Source: Sphaeroforma arctica JP610
Taxonomy: Eukaryota; Opisthokonta; Ichthyosporea; Ichthyophonida
Direction of reading: 5' to 3'
Assembly (NCBI RefSeq): GCF_001186125.1
Contig: NW_014040406.1
Span: 8,741-40,751 of the forward strand
Length of the DNA stretch: 32,011 nt
How positions within the stretch are numbered: position 1 is the first letter of the stretch; every line of letters begins with the position of its first letter. Under the pieces are notes generated by a model, which searched no databases, was not told where the DNA came from, and saw nothing but the letters and a program-made list of their open reading frames with translations. This document shows positions 16,300-28,066 of the stretch, in pieces. Position numbers and translations under genes: made by a program.

Positions 16300-19200
16300 T
16301 AGCCTGGCCACTAAAACATGCTACAGGAGGATAGATCTCCGATGGCACCTGAAGGAGATATTCTTAAGCCTGAGCCTGAGCCGGAGACAAATGTCTACCC
16401 CGACTTGCCGAGACAGCTACTGACCCCGCCACCCCCACCTATTGTCCTACAGTCATTAATTGCTACTTCATGGAGTTCCTTGGCTACCCCAAGATCCCCA
16501 AGATGTTCTGATGTCGAAAAGGATAAGCTGCTGCATGGACAGCAACAACTAGAGCTTTTAGAATCCGAACCTGTGATAAGTGAATGAAGGATTTCAGGCT
16601 TTACAGCTCGTCTGGAACGCGCAGAAGCTGATGTCACTACAGCTATGGATGCTATCTATAACAAAACTTCTCCAGTCTAACAGTTTCTGAGTTGCGCTCG
16701 ATCCAGACCGAGAAGACTTTAGGTAGCAAAAAGTTCGTCACTACATATCGCCCGGATCGAAAGGACAGGCAATAGCCTATCGATATAAGTAGTTTGACAA
16801 GTCAGTCTAAAAATTTAAATGAGTTTGGTCAAATCATTTTTACCGCAAACCTCCGCAAGAGCATTTGGTTTGATACAGCAAGGCGGAGCTTTAGGCGTCC
16901 TCATTGTACTTATATAAGTTGGAAAGGTCGATGGCTACTATGACGCAACCAAAGACATGGAAACAGCAAAGCGAGATGATCGTCCCATTATTTTCGATGG
17001 AGCCTCGACCAGAGTAATTGGCGTCTATTTTGATCCCTGTCTATTTTGATCCCTCCGGAGCAAGGAACGTCAGTGTCTTACTACTTATTGGCGTTAGATA
17101 CACAATTATTGCATGCTCAAACTAAGGACATGACCGAGGGCAGTTCGAACATGTGTGTGCTTTGGGTACAAACTATATTTTAGTACAACCTTCACCGGAG
17201 GGATCAAGAGGTACTGTATGCAAATATACACCAATCTCACCCAGGCAAGGTTCGCGATATCTTAATTGAAGAACCTACGTAAATCCGACCGGACATGGCT
17301 GAGTTTTAATCGTGATCAGACCTGACCTTCGCGAAGCGTCTGAGTTACGTGGTAAAAGTTGCCTAATCTCATAAGAAGATTGTGTCTAATGCAAATGAAA
17401 AATCATTTGTCGATCCAAACTCTCATTCTACAATAGGCCAATACAAGGGAAACAAAGGAAGCCAACATTAACCAAATGGTAGATGAAACGGTAGACGCGC
17501 AGAGAAATATGAATATTTCATTGAGAAGTGTATTAATTGTACTGGTATTAGAGAGCACATACAGTCGTTAAATATACCGGGTCTTGTCACTAAGACAAAA
17601 AAATGCGCCGCATGACGAGCGCGTCATTCTTGATGTACGAGGTACTGAACATGGAATGAAAGCGTTTTTGGATCCGGGCTTGCAAATTTCAAGTATATCA
17701 TCACGTTTCTGTAAGATAACTTATATGCGTAAATAAGAACCTACACGGTCGATTGTCGCAAAGGTGTTGCCACGAAGGCTGTCATCTGTATTACATCACC
17801 AGACTATGACTTGAAAGTAGGCTTGAGTGGATTGTTATCGATAGGTATATCCATTACTGTATTACCCATGGACATTGATCCACAGAAAGATCAGTCAGAC
17901 GACTACTTATTGAAGCGTGTATGAAAGCCTTCAAAAGCTGTGAAAGAGATGATACCTCATTTCCCAGAGAAGCCAAAGGATTGTATTTTTGAAAATGATA
18001 AGATCAAAATGACAGATTGGGCTATGCCCACATTTAACAATGGATGTGTGAGCTTAGACCTGACCAAATGTAGATTTCTCGAAGCTCAAGTGTCCTACTC
18101 GCAACTATATCGGATGGGGTCATAAACAGATGGTCAGACGACAAGCTAAGGCCCGGTTGGAAGCCACCCCAGTAACCCTTCTACCCTTCGCCATGGACAT
18201 TTCAATTCTGATGGAACCTTGAAGGTAGTACGAGTTTGATGAGATATGAGCCCGATTTATGTGCTTATTCCAACACACAATTTTCACATACCTCGGAACG
18301 AATAGAGGGAGCTGTGATTTCCCCCACCATCGATCTAAAACAAGACTATCACCATATGAATATATACGAACCACGCAGGAAGTACTTTACGTTTACCAAG
18401 GATGGACAACAGTAATATTTTAACTGCACCGTTGTTCTTCCAATTTATCATGCAATAATTCGAAACATGGATAACGAACACAAGTTCAAGATCAACAGCA
18501 GGGAATGTCACTCCGGAGTGACCGAAATGCAGCTGTTGGGATACGATGTATCGGGAGACGGGATCATGATCGATCTGGGGAAAATCGAGCACTTACTAGA
18601 CTGATAACACCCACGACAGGACTGGATGTGAACAGCATGTGCGGTTTCGTCAATTACTTGTCGAATGGACTTTTCCATTTAGCAAGTTACCTTATGTCTT
18701 TTCGAGGTTTAAAATGTCACAAATGCAAATCAGAAGCTTTATGAATCAAGGTCTGTTGTGACGATGATTTTAAGAAGCTCAAAACAGTGGTTTAACTGGC
18801 ACCCGTAGTTTTGTTACAACAGGAGTCGGAGTACCGTTCATGATTGCAACAGATGCATCCGCCATGGTACTCGGAGGTCTAAAACTCTAAATCGGGAAAT
18901 CAAGGTACGTGTTAGTTCTCTAGCAAAGTTGTGAACTCGTCCCAAATCGATTATTCAACTGTGCTACAATTGCGTTTAGCTATTGTGACTGCACTCTCAC
19001 TACGTAGACAAAGTAACCTAGGCGCAGATTTAGGACCAGACCAGAAGATCGGGCCAGAAGACCGGACCAAAAGATCGAACCAGAAGACCGGACCTAGCAG
19101 GATATTCTAGTTTTGGGCCAGAGGACCAGACTAGAGGATCTTGTAGAATTAGAGGGAGAGATCGATGACTCATCGGACATCATCATAATTTAGGAACTAT

Positions 19201-19367
19201 GAGAACAAAACCATAAATACGGGTATTTACAATCGACCCGTTGTTGAGAAAACCTCGCCCCAAATAAGAACGTGATTACTAAATACAGCAGGCGCGCCGT
19301 TAACGACACTTCTGACTGAGTTTACTTATTCAAACTTGATACTCTACTTAACGCTACTCGGTTTGAC
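16300..19367 (+). mobile_element. Heavily decayed Ty3/gypsy-type retrotransposon fossil
   Basis: Plus-strand remains in the usual order: a gag-like proline- and glutamate-rich stretch (about 16.3-16.7 kb), an aspartyl-protease-like patch (about 17.6-17.7 kb), reverse transcriptase patches (about 17.9-18.7 kb, including DLKQDYHH and CGFVNYLSNG) and RNase H patches (about 18.83-19.0 kb, including ATDASA and YSTV). It is broken, with many breaks throughout, and is clearly older than the element that splits it at 19367/28067. Its own LTRs were not identified. What remains on its far side should begin at 28067, but I cannot trace recognisable domains there. Confidence 0.75.
19040..19094 (+). repeat. 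13-bp purine-rich minisatellite
   Basis: Four tandem 13-base units of the type ACCAGAAGAYCGG, alternating ATCG and ACCG versions, with a further degenerate patch at about 19115-19140. It lies inside the decayed plus-strand element, after its RNase H remains. Confidence 0.85.
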
Positions 19368-19695
19368 TGTAGTGTATGGAGGGTAGCTGAAGGATACGAG
19401 ACAAAGGAATATAATAGACCTCTTCTCAAGTACGGTTATCTCAGCTAGGAAAAGTCCCTAGTGTGAGAGAACCGAACTGAGTCTTAATTTGTGTTTCACT
19501 AGACTCAAGATTTACTTGAGTGTTTCTCTACACGCACACGAGAGTCCCGGTATAGCTTACCGGTTCTACCGCTAATATATCTGATGACTCTAATATCAAA
19601 AATATTACAATCCTAATTCCAAAACTCAGTATTTGATTATTCTGGGTTTTGGGTTTTGGATTGGCCTTTTGATAATCTGGTCCCTAGATGCTACA
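19368..19695 (-). repeat. 3' LTR of the minus-strand Ty3/gypsy element
   Basis: A 328-bp repeat, about 93% identical to the copy at 27737-28062, with TG..CA-type ends (TGTAG and CTACA as inverted termini). It is the 3' LTR because gag and pol run on the minus strand. Confidence 0.95.
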
Positions 19696-19704
19696 GCCCC
19701 CCAA
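19696..19704 (-). other. Polypurine tract-like site next to the 3' LTR
   Basis: On the minus strand a G-run (TTGGGGGGC) directly abuts the LTR start TGTAG. This is the position and composition expected for the plus-strand DNA primer site of an LTR element. Confidence 0.65.
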
Positions 19705-20070
19705 CTTATGCTTCTTAGCCTGCGTAGGAGTAGACAGTGAAATCTTACAGTACTAGATTATCTAAAGGTTGGTGTTTGTATACAGGGAAAAACCTGTCCC
19801 TTAAGGGGCATAAGATGAAAAACTTGCCACCAGTATCTATTCTTACATGTTACCGATTAATTAAATTTATACTATAGCAGGAGTTCTCTACCACGCTCAT
19901 CGGAGTCGGTCTTGTCCGGTGCTCTCGGTTGATCTCAACTTGGCTTAAGAAAACGCATCTCAACGGTGGCTCTACAGCCGAGTCTCTGGTCCTTGTCCCT
20001 CTGGTGTATGGGGAGAGTATGCTTCTAGGCGAGAAAAGTGGGAGTATCCTGTGGTATCAGTGAGACTTGC

Positions 20071-23000
20071 TTAGGTCCCCCGCCGTGTGCGCTGTCTGTG
20101 GCTCGCTGATCTTTCATCAGTGTTCGTTATCCTTCTTTTACGTCTCCGGCGTTGACGGTATGTTGTAATGACATCAGCATCTGCGATGTCTGATTCATGC
20201 GTCCAGGTACGCTCACCATCTGTCCAATGCAGTAGGTACTCCTGGGATCCATCCCCTCGGATGGACGGCCTGTCTTCGACTATGAAGGAGAACTGAGTCT
20301 CTTCGTTTGGTTGTACGTGATTGTTGGAAGTAAATGCTTTCGGAGCACTGGCCCTTTTTACGAGGCCAAGTAGCTCATCACTGATCGAGTCAGGATATTC
20401 GGGGGCTTTAGTCCCATCAAGGTTACAGACAAAATACCCATTGCCCTCCCTGCATACTATTTTGTATGGTCCGTCATTTGGTGCCGTTAACTTATTCATT
20501 TCACCTTGATAGCGAACCATGACAAGGTCCCCTTCCTGGGAGTTTACATACTTCTTTTGATACTTTCGATCGTATGCTGCGCGCATCTTCTCTTGATACT
20601 GTGCAACATTATTATCGAGTTGTGGCCTGCTAGATTTTGCAGTCGCTCTTCCTAAGATACTGTTCTACTGGGTGCGGTCATTGGCTCATTGTAGTCCGTG
20701 AGTTGATTCTGTCTGCGACCAAAGTACACATTATAGCGCGGTGACTTGTGTCTTCTGGATGTACGCAGATTATGGCCCATCTGTACGAATGGAAATCGTA
20801 AACACCAGTTACCTGGATTCTGTTCATCGAATTTCCGTAGCAGTAGCATGAGATCTCTATGTGATCGTTCGTTCGCTCCTAAGACTTTAGGTTGACACGG
20901 CCGAGAGACTAAGTGTTGCATTGGCGCTTGTTCAACAACTTTTGCAAGTAATTCGTTAACGTATTCAGTGCCTTGATCAGTTTGTATGATTTGTGGGAAT
21001 CTATGTTCACACATAATTGGTACCAGCGTGCGTGCTATGTATGGTAGCCGCTGATTTGTCCATCCTTGAAGGTAAAATGACGTATGATTAGTATACGTCG
21101 AGCCATACTAACACATATGTGTGTCCTCTATTGGAGTCCAATAATGGACCTATGGTATCCACTTGGACCCTGTCGCTTGGATATGCGGCTGTGATTGATT
21201 GTAAGGGGTGAAATCCCTTTTTGTGTATCTTATTTTTGAGACATGGTATGCATCCGTCAATGAACTTATGTACATGTTGTTGGATATCAGGCCAATCATG
21301 TTCATCTGCTTGCAACTTTTGTACCGTTTCCCCAGGAGTGTAATGTCCCAGGTTGTGGTATTGCTCGATGATGGTGACACGTGTCTCATACTCTGTTGCC
21401 TGTGGTGCGTCCCTAGAATGAACTGGTTCTGATGCTGCAACGTGTATGGCAGGTTGTTCCCGCGTTGAGTCAAAGTATGGAGACTTAGCTCCTATTTTTG
21501 TGACTAGTGTGACGCCCCATGGGGTCTTGCCACAATCCTTCTTGCCCTCTTTGAGGAAAGTATTGTTTGTGTTTTCCACTAGCATCGGGTCCTCTTCTAA
21601 TAAAGACAAGAACTTTGGAAACCACGATGCATTGGGGTAGTAGGGTGGTTGCCTCTTCAATGACTTTGTCAAGGACATCAGGTATGAGTTCCCATGGCGG
21701 ATTCGCCCATGCATTCACTTCCTGCGCTCGATTTTTTTGTAGCGCATACTGTTCTTTGGTGTAGTATTCATCTGTGTGTGTATTGTGTGCTGATGCAAAC
21801 AGATCTACTGTGAACTTCCCAAACCGTCGTTCCGCTCCTTGGTAGAATCTGGGATGTAACATCCAGTCTATAGCTGATATGGTTATGGGCATGTTCGTTT
21901 CCAAGGTGGTGTACTCTTGGCTGTTATGTGTTGCCTCATTCGCTTGTTACTTTTGACTCTTTCGTACTAAAAGTATCTTTATGGAGACGCGACAACCTGT
22001 CTGCCATCTGGTTGTCCTTGCCCGGGACATGTATGATGGAGAAAGGGTGGTGGAACGTTTTTGCTCTCCATTTGGCTAGCATTGGGTGTAACGTCTGTTG
22101 ACTGTTCATTTGCGTGAGCGCTTTGTGATCTGTCCACAGTGTTATGTCCCCCCTTTTGATGTATTCTGAGAAATGTTCCAGGCTGTATGCTAGTGCTAGT
22201 AGCTCTTTGGTATTTGTGCCATAGCGTTGTTGTGCTGGATTCAAGTCTTTTGAGAAGTAGAGTATTTCTCTTCTAACTACATCGATGACTTGAAATAAAC
22301 ATCCTCCTATGCCATAGCCACTAGCATTCTTCATTATTTGAAACGGTACCCCGTCAACAGGGTATGCTAGCGTCGCTGAACAGGCGATGGCTTCTTTGAG
22401 TTCTTCCCACTTCTGTTTGAGTTCCGGAGTCCATAACATGGATATGTTCTGGTTCATTTTTCCTTTCATTAGGTTCCGAAAGTGTTTCGTTGTGTGGGCA
22501 AAGTTAGGGACATGTCCTCGCATGTAATGTGCTAGTCCCATTGCTTTGTGCAGATCTCTTTTTGTTCTGGGTAGTGGCCAGTCCATCATTCTTTTCTGTT
22601 TCTCAGGGTCTGCTTTGATTCCCTGTGTGGTGACTTTCACACCGAGTATGTTGACCACTTTGACCGCGAAGGCACACCTGTTGTGATTGAGTCGGAAGTT
22701 TGCTCCATTCAGTCGCTTGATTACTTCACGAACTGTTTTGCGGTGTTTTTTCCTCCGTAAGACTTGCAATGACTATGTCGTCTACATACACTTGCGCTCC
22801 TTTGATGTCTATGAGCAGATTTGCCATGACTCTTTAAATTTATGCTGTGAGTGAGTGTAGTCCAAACGGCGCGGACTTGAATGAATATTGCGTTCCACTC
22901 CACGAGAATGTGAAGAAGTGTTGGCTTGCTTCGTCTACCAGGAAATTGTGAAATCCTCCTGTAAGATCTTGCTTCGAAAAGAATTGTGCTCTTTGGAGGT

Positions 23001-23890
23001 TATATAATACTTCCTTTATTTTCGGTAACACAAATTTATCTTGCTCATATTGATAATTGATCTCACGTAAGTCTAGACATGTTCTTACTTTCTTGAGGAG
23101 GCCTGTTTGGTCATGTTCACCTGTTGATATCAACGGTAGGTTCGCCGTTGTGGGTGTGTCACGTTTGTATATGTGACCATCCTTAAGCCACCTTTGCACA
23201 TTCTCACCCGTTTGTGGATATATTTGTGAGGTACAAAATTGACTTTAGCGTGCCTCATTTGTCTGACGTTGATTCCATTTGCGGGTACTGTGACTGTGGA
23301 GCCTGGTAGGTTGCAATATACATCAGGAGGTATATTCGCATTGGTATCTAAAAGGTCTGTAAGCGACTCTCTGAAACCTTCTTGTTCATGCTCTGGGTCC
23401 TCTTCATGTGGTGTGAGGAGTGATTCTCATTTTGAATCTGTGGGTTTAAGTGGATTGATTAACCCTGCTATGCATATACTTATGTATGGTAGAATGTCCA
23501 TACCTAGAAGTATTGGTGTCTTTTTGTCAGGTAAGTCCAATACTTCAAAACACTGAGAGGTCTTCCTACCTCCATAGTTAATGTCACAAACTTCTGTTGA
23601 TCCAGTGCGTTGTATTCTTGCATCTGTTTGTGCTAGTTGTATATATCTCGGTTGCGCTCTAACAGAAAGATATAGTTCTGATACTATACTTTTGTCCATG
23701 CATGAGCGTTGTGCGCCCGAGTCTACTAGTGTATTGTATGTATTGCTATTGATTTGTATGTCAATGTGTAAACGTTGGTCTCGTGGTGCGGGAAGTAAAG
23801 ATAAAGGTTGATAATTTATATCATATGCATTTATTAACAAAGTTTCTTTATCTGTAAATACATTGAGTCTGTCAGCCAGGTCAATCATGT
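20071..23890 (-). pseudogene. pol region of the Ty3/gypsy element (PR, RT, RNase H, Dam-like, IN, chromo-like)
   Basis: Domains in minus-strand order: aspartyl protease (about 23.4-23.9 kb, LVDSGAQRSC and ILLGMDIL), reverse transcriptase (about 22.7-23.2 kb, with a YVDD-type box), RNase H (about 22.0-22.4 kb, LWTDHKALTQM), a Dam-like block (about 21.6-21.9 kb, FTVDLFAS and ANPPWELI), integrase with a zinc-binding His/Cys segment and a DDE core (about 20.65-21.5 kb, IIQTDQGTEY and GANERSHRD), and a tail (about 20.1-20.6 kb) with YLLHWTDGERTWTHESDI, typical of chromodomains. The region is broken and is treated as a fossil. Confidence 0.9.
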
Positions 23891-23912
23891 TTGCTTCCGC
23901 CCACCAGTGTTT

Positions 23913-25349
23913 TCAGTGCTCATCACTTTCTGTGATGTCTTCCACCTTGCCAGATGTAATGGACAGTATTGCTTTCTGCACATCTTTCTTGGCTCGCTGC
24001 TCAGCCTTCTTGGCTTGATTTGCTTTCTTCTCGGGATATTCGCTGTACCGATGTGGGGATGGCATTACCAGGCAGTAGGGGCATGCACGCTCTTCACGTG
24101 CTCCCTTCTTCTTCTGTGTCTGCCCCCCCTTGCTTGTTCTGGTTGTGTGCACCATTGTCTGGCTTGTGCCGTTTATTAGCGTTCGTAGAGTTTTCCTCAA
24201 CTGATGTGGTTGTCTGTGCGTTGTTGCGCTTGTTTTGTGCACGCACCTGATCCCTCAACATACGCTCTGCTTGTGTCACAGCCGCCTTCTTATGTGTGTC
24301 TCAGTCATAGTATGCAACTTGGTGTGTTCTATGTCTGACAAGTGCCCTTCACTCCCATCTGGTTGCTTATCTCCTTTGATGAGGGTATCTACCACTGGTT
24401 GCAGTCCATAGTACTTAAGTGCCTGGTACCTTTGTACTTTGAGGATTTGGAAGTGTATGGGTTCCTTGTCTGAGTCGCGGTAACGCTCCTCTAACATCGC
24501 CATTGTCTTGTGCACACGCTCTGTGCGCACTTCGACGTTCATTTTCTTATTCTGCAAGTCATTGAGAAACTTCTCCAACAGATAGTCTACTGGATGTGGT
24601 CTAAGTCGATCAATAATGATTCTATTGAATTGCTCAGGATCTTTGATGTGCTTAGTCGCATGTGTCTCATAGTCTCTTAAGTTATTGAGTACTGATTTTG
24701 TTTTCTCCGTTGCATCAGTAGAATCCAGTAAGCTTCTTACTAATGCTGGGTACTGACACAAAGGCATGGACTTTGCTAAGAATATGTCACTACACTGTGT
24801 AGTGAACTCTAAAATGTCTTCGCAGTTTTCCATTCTAAAGTAACTATCTTTAGGCATTTTAGGAAATTCAGAAGTCTTCAGTAGTTTCGCAAGTGGTGGC
24901 TCATTTATCTGATCGCCCAAGCGTGAACGCATGAGCTCTAACTCACTAATGTATAGACTTATTTGGATGAGTTGATCTTCTTCATCATCACCACAGTCAT
25001 TGATCGCATGGTCATATCGTCGTCTGAGCTCTGCATCCACTAGTGGCATGCGGCGCTCTGGCTGTTGATCATAGATGCCTACCCTCATCTTGTGTAGAGT
25101 TGGTATGGGCACCGGTGCTGTTTGTTCCAACTTGGACACAAACCGACTCACCATAACATGATTGCATTGACAGATATTCTTGTCTATTTCTAGACGCATT
25201 GCTGACGCTACGATGGGTACCCCCGCCGGTGTAGGTTGGCCCGAACTATTGCCTGGGCTTGGCCCCCCCATTGGGCTGACTCCCACGTCATCCGCGCCTT
25301 CACTCCCTTCCTCCCCACCGTACACGCCTGCTCTGGTTGCTGTTGGCAT
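23913..25349 (-). pseudogene. gag and nucleocapsid-like region of the Ty3/gypsy element
   Basis: The upstream part (about 24.3-25.3 kb) is a roughly 350-residue capsid-like frame, opening with a glycine/proline-rich stretch and then becoming mostly helical. The downstream part is lysine-rich and carries a Cys-X2-Cys..His cluster (CPYC), a possible variant zinc knuckle, followed by a charged region rich in alanine and lysine. Position between leader and protease fits gag. I identify it by context more than by motif. It is part of a broken element. Confidence 0.75.
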
Positions 25350-27736
25350 TTTCAGAAGTCTGCGTTTTAGTTAGTGGATTATTAATAAAGACTCTGGTTA
25401 TGTTTTGAAACCCTATAATACGGTAGCTTGTTGCTTTGTTCCCTGTATTTATGAGGGTTAAAAACTGTGTTTGTTAGTCAAGCTTATTCCGTCACGTGTG
25501 ACGTCACTTATGCTTATTCCGTCATCTGAGAAAATAATTCCTCATGTGCGTTCTCAATGAGATGTTCGGTGCTAGTGATGTCACCGAAGAAGTTCGGTCC
25601 TGTTGACGTCACCTCTTGATGTTCGGTATCGTACCGAACAGTATGGTTCTTGTATCGAACTGTGACTCTGTCGGATATATCCTGTTTTGTATAGACTATA
25701 CTTTGTCGGAATGTTCACTCAATTTGACCCCACTTTATATCATTGCCCGTGTGTACATGTGTCATTGTCACTCTGTAGGTCTTATATACTCTGTAGGTCT
25801 TATATTCCTGTGTACTAGACGTCTACACTAAGCGTGTGCGTGATGGTTATACTTCTTAATTGTTATGAAGTTATACCGTGCTTGCATCAACTATGTGCGG
25901 GGCTTATGTGTGTCCTGCGTGATTGCTTTGGTCGGAATCTTATGTGTGCGAATTCCATTTACTGTGGGTCCTCAACCTTGTTGTGACATTCGATTCCATG
26001 TATTGGATCTTTGTTGTCGAGGTCTTGTGCGTATCTAGTACCCTGTTATTGTTCTGTTCCTATTGCAGGAAGTCTGTGTTTGTAATGGTTTCTGCCATTA
26101 CTTTTCGATGTACAATGGTGTGTAGCATTTCGATACTGTTAATACCGTGCGTAGTAATCAGGTTTTATCGTTGCTAACATTCTTGATGTATCTGTGTGAA
26201 TGTCTTGACAATGAGAACTATTCTTGTGCCCCCTTTTTTACTTAGACTTCTTTCTTTTATTGATCGTTGTGTGGCATTGATTATGCCAGATCTGATTTCA
26301 GTAAGTCGGTCACTTGTCTATGTTCCCTGTCAATTGTATGTGTTTATTATCACTTGTCTAGTAATTGCTATGCAGTTCTTACTCGTGATTCCTTGTCTTA
26401 TGTTTATTCTTAATATCGATATCTTGTCGTATATGTGTGTATATAATCTAATATCAATCGATATGATTTGAATGCTTGTGCAAACTGTCGTGATGAACGT
26501 TGGCTTCCTTATGTGCTAGTTTGTGCTTGTATCTAGTATAGCGAATAGATTATATGTGTGTTATGAGTTCTATTGTGGACTCTTTGTTCTTGAAAAGGTA
26601 GTAATAGATGCTATCTTGTGATTCTGTGCTTTTGTTAGTTAAGACCGGTCCTTACGATGTTTTTGGATGCTCATCGCATTCAATCGTATTCTTGGCAGGC
26701 CAATTACTTTGAAAGCTGTATTCATATGTAAATGCTTCTTGGGGTCTTTGCAAACCCGTCATCATACCAAGTATTCGTATGCTCATCGCATTCGATTTTA
26801 ATTTTTGGGAGAACATTTACTTCTGAAAGCTAGACTTGTATTTTTGATGCTCTGTCTTTTCGTTTTGTTTCTGTCAATCTCGAATCTGAGATTTGATGAC
26901 CGAAATGCTTGTGAATGCTCTTGAAATTGATATTTGGTGCTTGTGCATCTTACAATATCTGTGATTCTCATTATGTTTTGTTGTGTTTAGTGAGGTGTGA
27001 ATGATTTATCATTGTCTTTGTGTGCCACTATTGTCTTGTGCGTGTCTACTTGTGTCTATGTTTGCGCAGATGTTCTAAACGAGCTGTTTTGTGTCATATG
27101 TTTACTGCTATTGTTCTGTATATGATAACTGAGTGAGGTGGTATGGTGTCTTTTTGTGATTGTGACACCAGGATATTTTCTTGTCCGAAAACTTAGAAAA
27201 ATCTCTAACCTTGATTAAATGATCATTGTGACAGCTCTTCCCTTTTTTCACTGTTTTAGCCTCCTTACTTCACAAGTTTTCACTGGAACACGTTCTTAAG
27301 TGCACTGCAACTATTCCGATGGTTCTGAACGCGTTACTCGTACCTGAGTGTCATAGAGCACCACGTTCCCGTACGTTACAGTTGTACACACACTCTGGGT
27401 CACCTGGCCTAAATGTTACCCTAGAGCACAACCCTTAGTGGCTTACTTCCACTTCTGGGAACAATTACCCGAGGATGATTCTCCCTCTTCTTGTACCGTA
27501 GGGTGCTCCTTGTCCACTCCGGTTCTTGTACGCTGTGGTTACCCGTGTATCTGCTCTTGCTTTCACGGAATTATTCAGTCTTGCCTCAGCATTGCTCAGC
27601 TGTCTTAGTTTTTTAATGGAAATAAAGTTATTCTTCTACTGCGGTATTTTAGTTATTGACTATACTATTACTTGCGGTAGCCTTTGCACAGCCTTGAGCT
27701 AGTTGACTTGTCTATAAGGATATTGTATTAAAAAAA
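25350..27736 (-). other. 2.4-kb leader between 5' LTR and gag
   Basis: The stretch from the 5' LTR to the gag start is unusually long (2387 bp), A-rich on the element's sense strand (T-rich as printed) and without a convincing frame. Close to gag it carries CRE-type and E-box palindromes and a perfect hairpin. A standard tRNA-type primer binding site beginning TGG is not seen right after the LTR, where the sense sequence begins TTTTTTAATAC. Confidence 0.7.
25482..25639. promoter_or_regulatory. Cluster of CRE/E-box palindromes and a hairpin upstream of gag
   Basis: TGACGTCA occurs perfectly at 25499-25506 and 25604-25611, and the E-box CACGTG at 25493-25498 sits just beside the first. GCTTATTCCGTCA is repeated at 25482 and 25512. 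GTTCGGTA/TACCGAAC (25621-25639) forms an 8-bp stem with a 3-base loop, and TTCGGT/ACCGAA motifs recur nearby. TGACGTCA is the classical CREB/ATF-type bZIP site; use by this element is inferred. Confidence 0.5.
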
Positions 27737-28062
27737 TGTAGAGTATGGAGAGTAGCTGAAGGATATGAGACAAAGGAATACAATAGACCTCTTCTCAAGT
27801 ACGGTTATCTCAGCTAGGAAAAGTCCCTAGTGTGAGAGAACCGAACTGAGTTTTTATCTGTGTTTTTACTAGACTCGAGATTTACTTGAGTGTTTCTCTC
27901 GCACGTGGGAGTCCCGGTATAGCTTACCGGTTCTACCGCTAATATATCTGATAACTCTAATAACAGAAATATTCCAATCATATTTCCAAAACTCAGTATT
28001 TGATTATTCTGGGGTTTGGGATTTGGATTGGCTTTTTGATAATCTGGTCCCTAGATGCTACA
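27737..28062 (-). repeat. 5' LTR of the minus-strand Ty3/gypsy element
   Basis: The 326-bp partner of 19368-19695, with the same inverted termini, followed by the TGAC target duplication at 28063-28066. As the 5' LTR it should hold the element's promoter. I did not define U3, R and U5. Confidence 0.95.
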
Positions 28063-28066
28063 TGAC

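Larger units (their letters stand above)
12982..16300. other. AT-rich intergenic stretch without a recognisable gene
   Basis: I see no clear gene in these 3.3 kb. There is a short direct repeat around AAAATATTTAGAACAA (about 14275-14322), many short frames without coding character (for example 13486-13773), a weak minus-strand candidate at 14543-14890, and an 18-base perfect palindrome at 16005-16022. Scattered short minus-strand frames at 15070-15300 look faintly coding but are interrupted and cannot be assigned. Confidence 0.6.
19368..28062 (-). mobile_element. Ty3/gypsy retrotransposon, minus strand, structurally whole, broken
   Basis: The element spans 8695 bp and is bounded by two direct repeats of 328 and 326 bp with termini TGTAG..CTACA. 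It is flanked by the 4-bp target duplication TGAC (19364-19367 and 28063-28066). Read on the minus strand the order is 5' LTR, long leader, gag, nucleocapsid-like region, protease, reverse transcriptase, RNase H, Dam-like domain, integrase, chromodomain-like tail, purine tract, 3' LTR. Protease-RT-RNase H-integrase order and the chromo-like tail place it in Ty3/gypsy, probably near chromoviruses. The LTRs differ at roughly 7% of positions by eye, so the insertion is old. Both ends and all domains are present, but coding frames are broken, about five or six breaks. Confidence 0.93.

Noticed and set aside
23907-24250. Cysteine/leucine-rich plus-strand frames opposite gag
   Set aside because: They are shadows of the minus-strand lysine- and glutamine-rich nucleocapsid-like region.
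25616-26471. Several hydrophobic plus-strand frames in the retroelement leader
   Set aside because: They arise from T-rich DNA, which always translates to phenylalanine, leucine, valine and cysteine, and they are antisense to the element.
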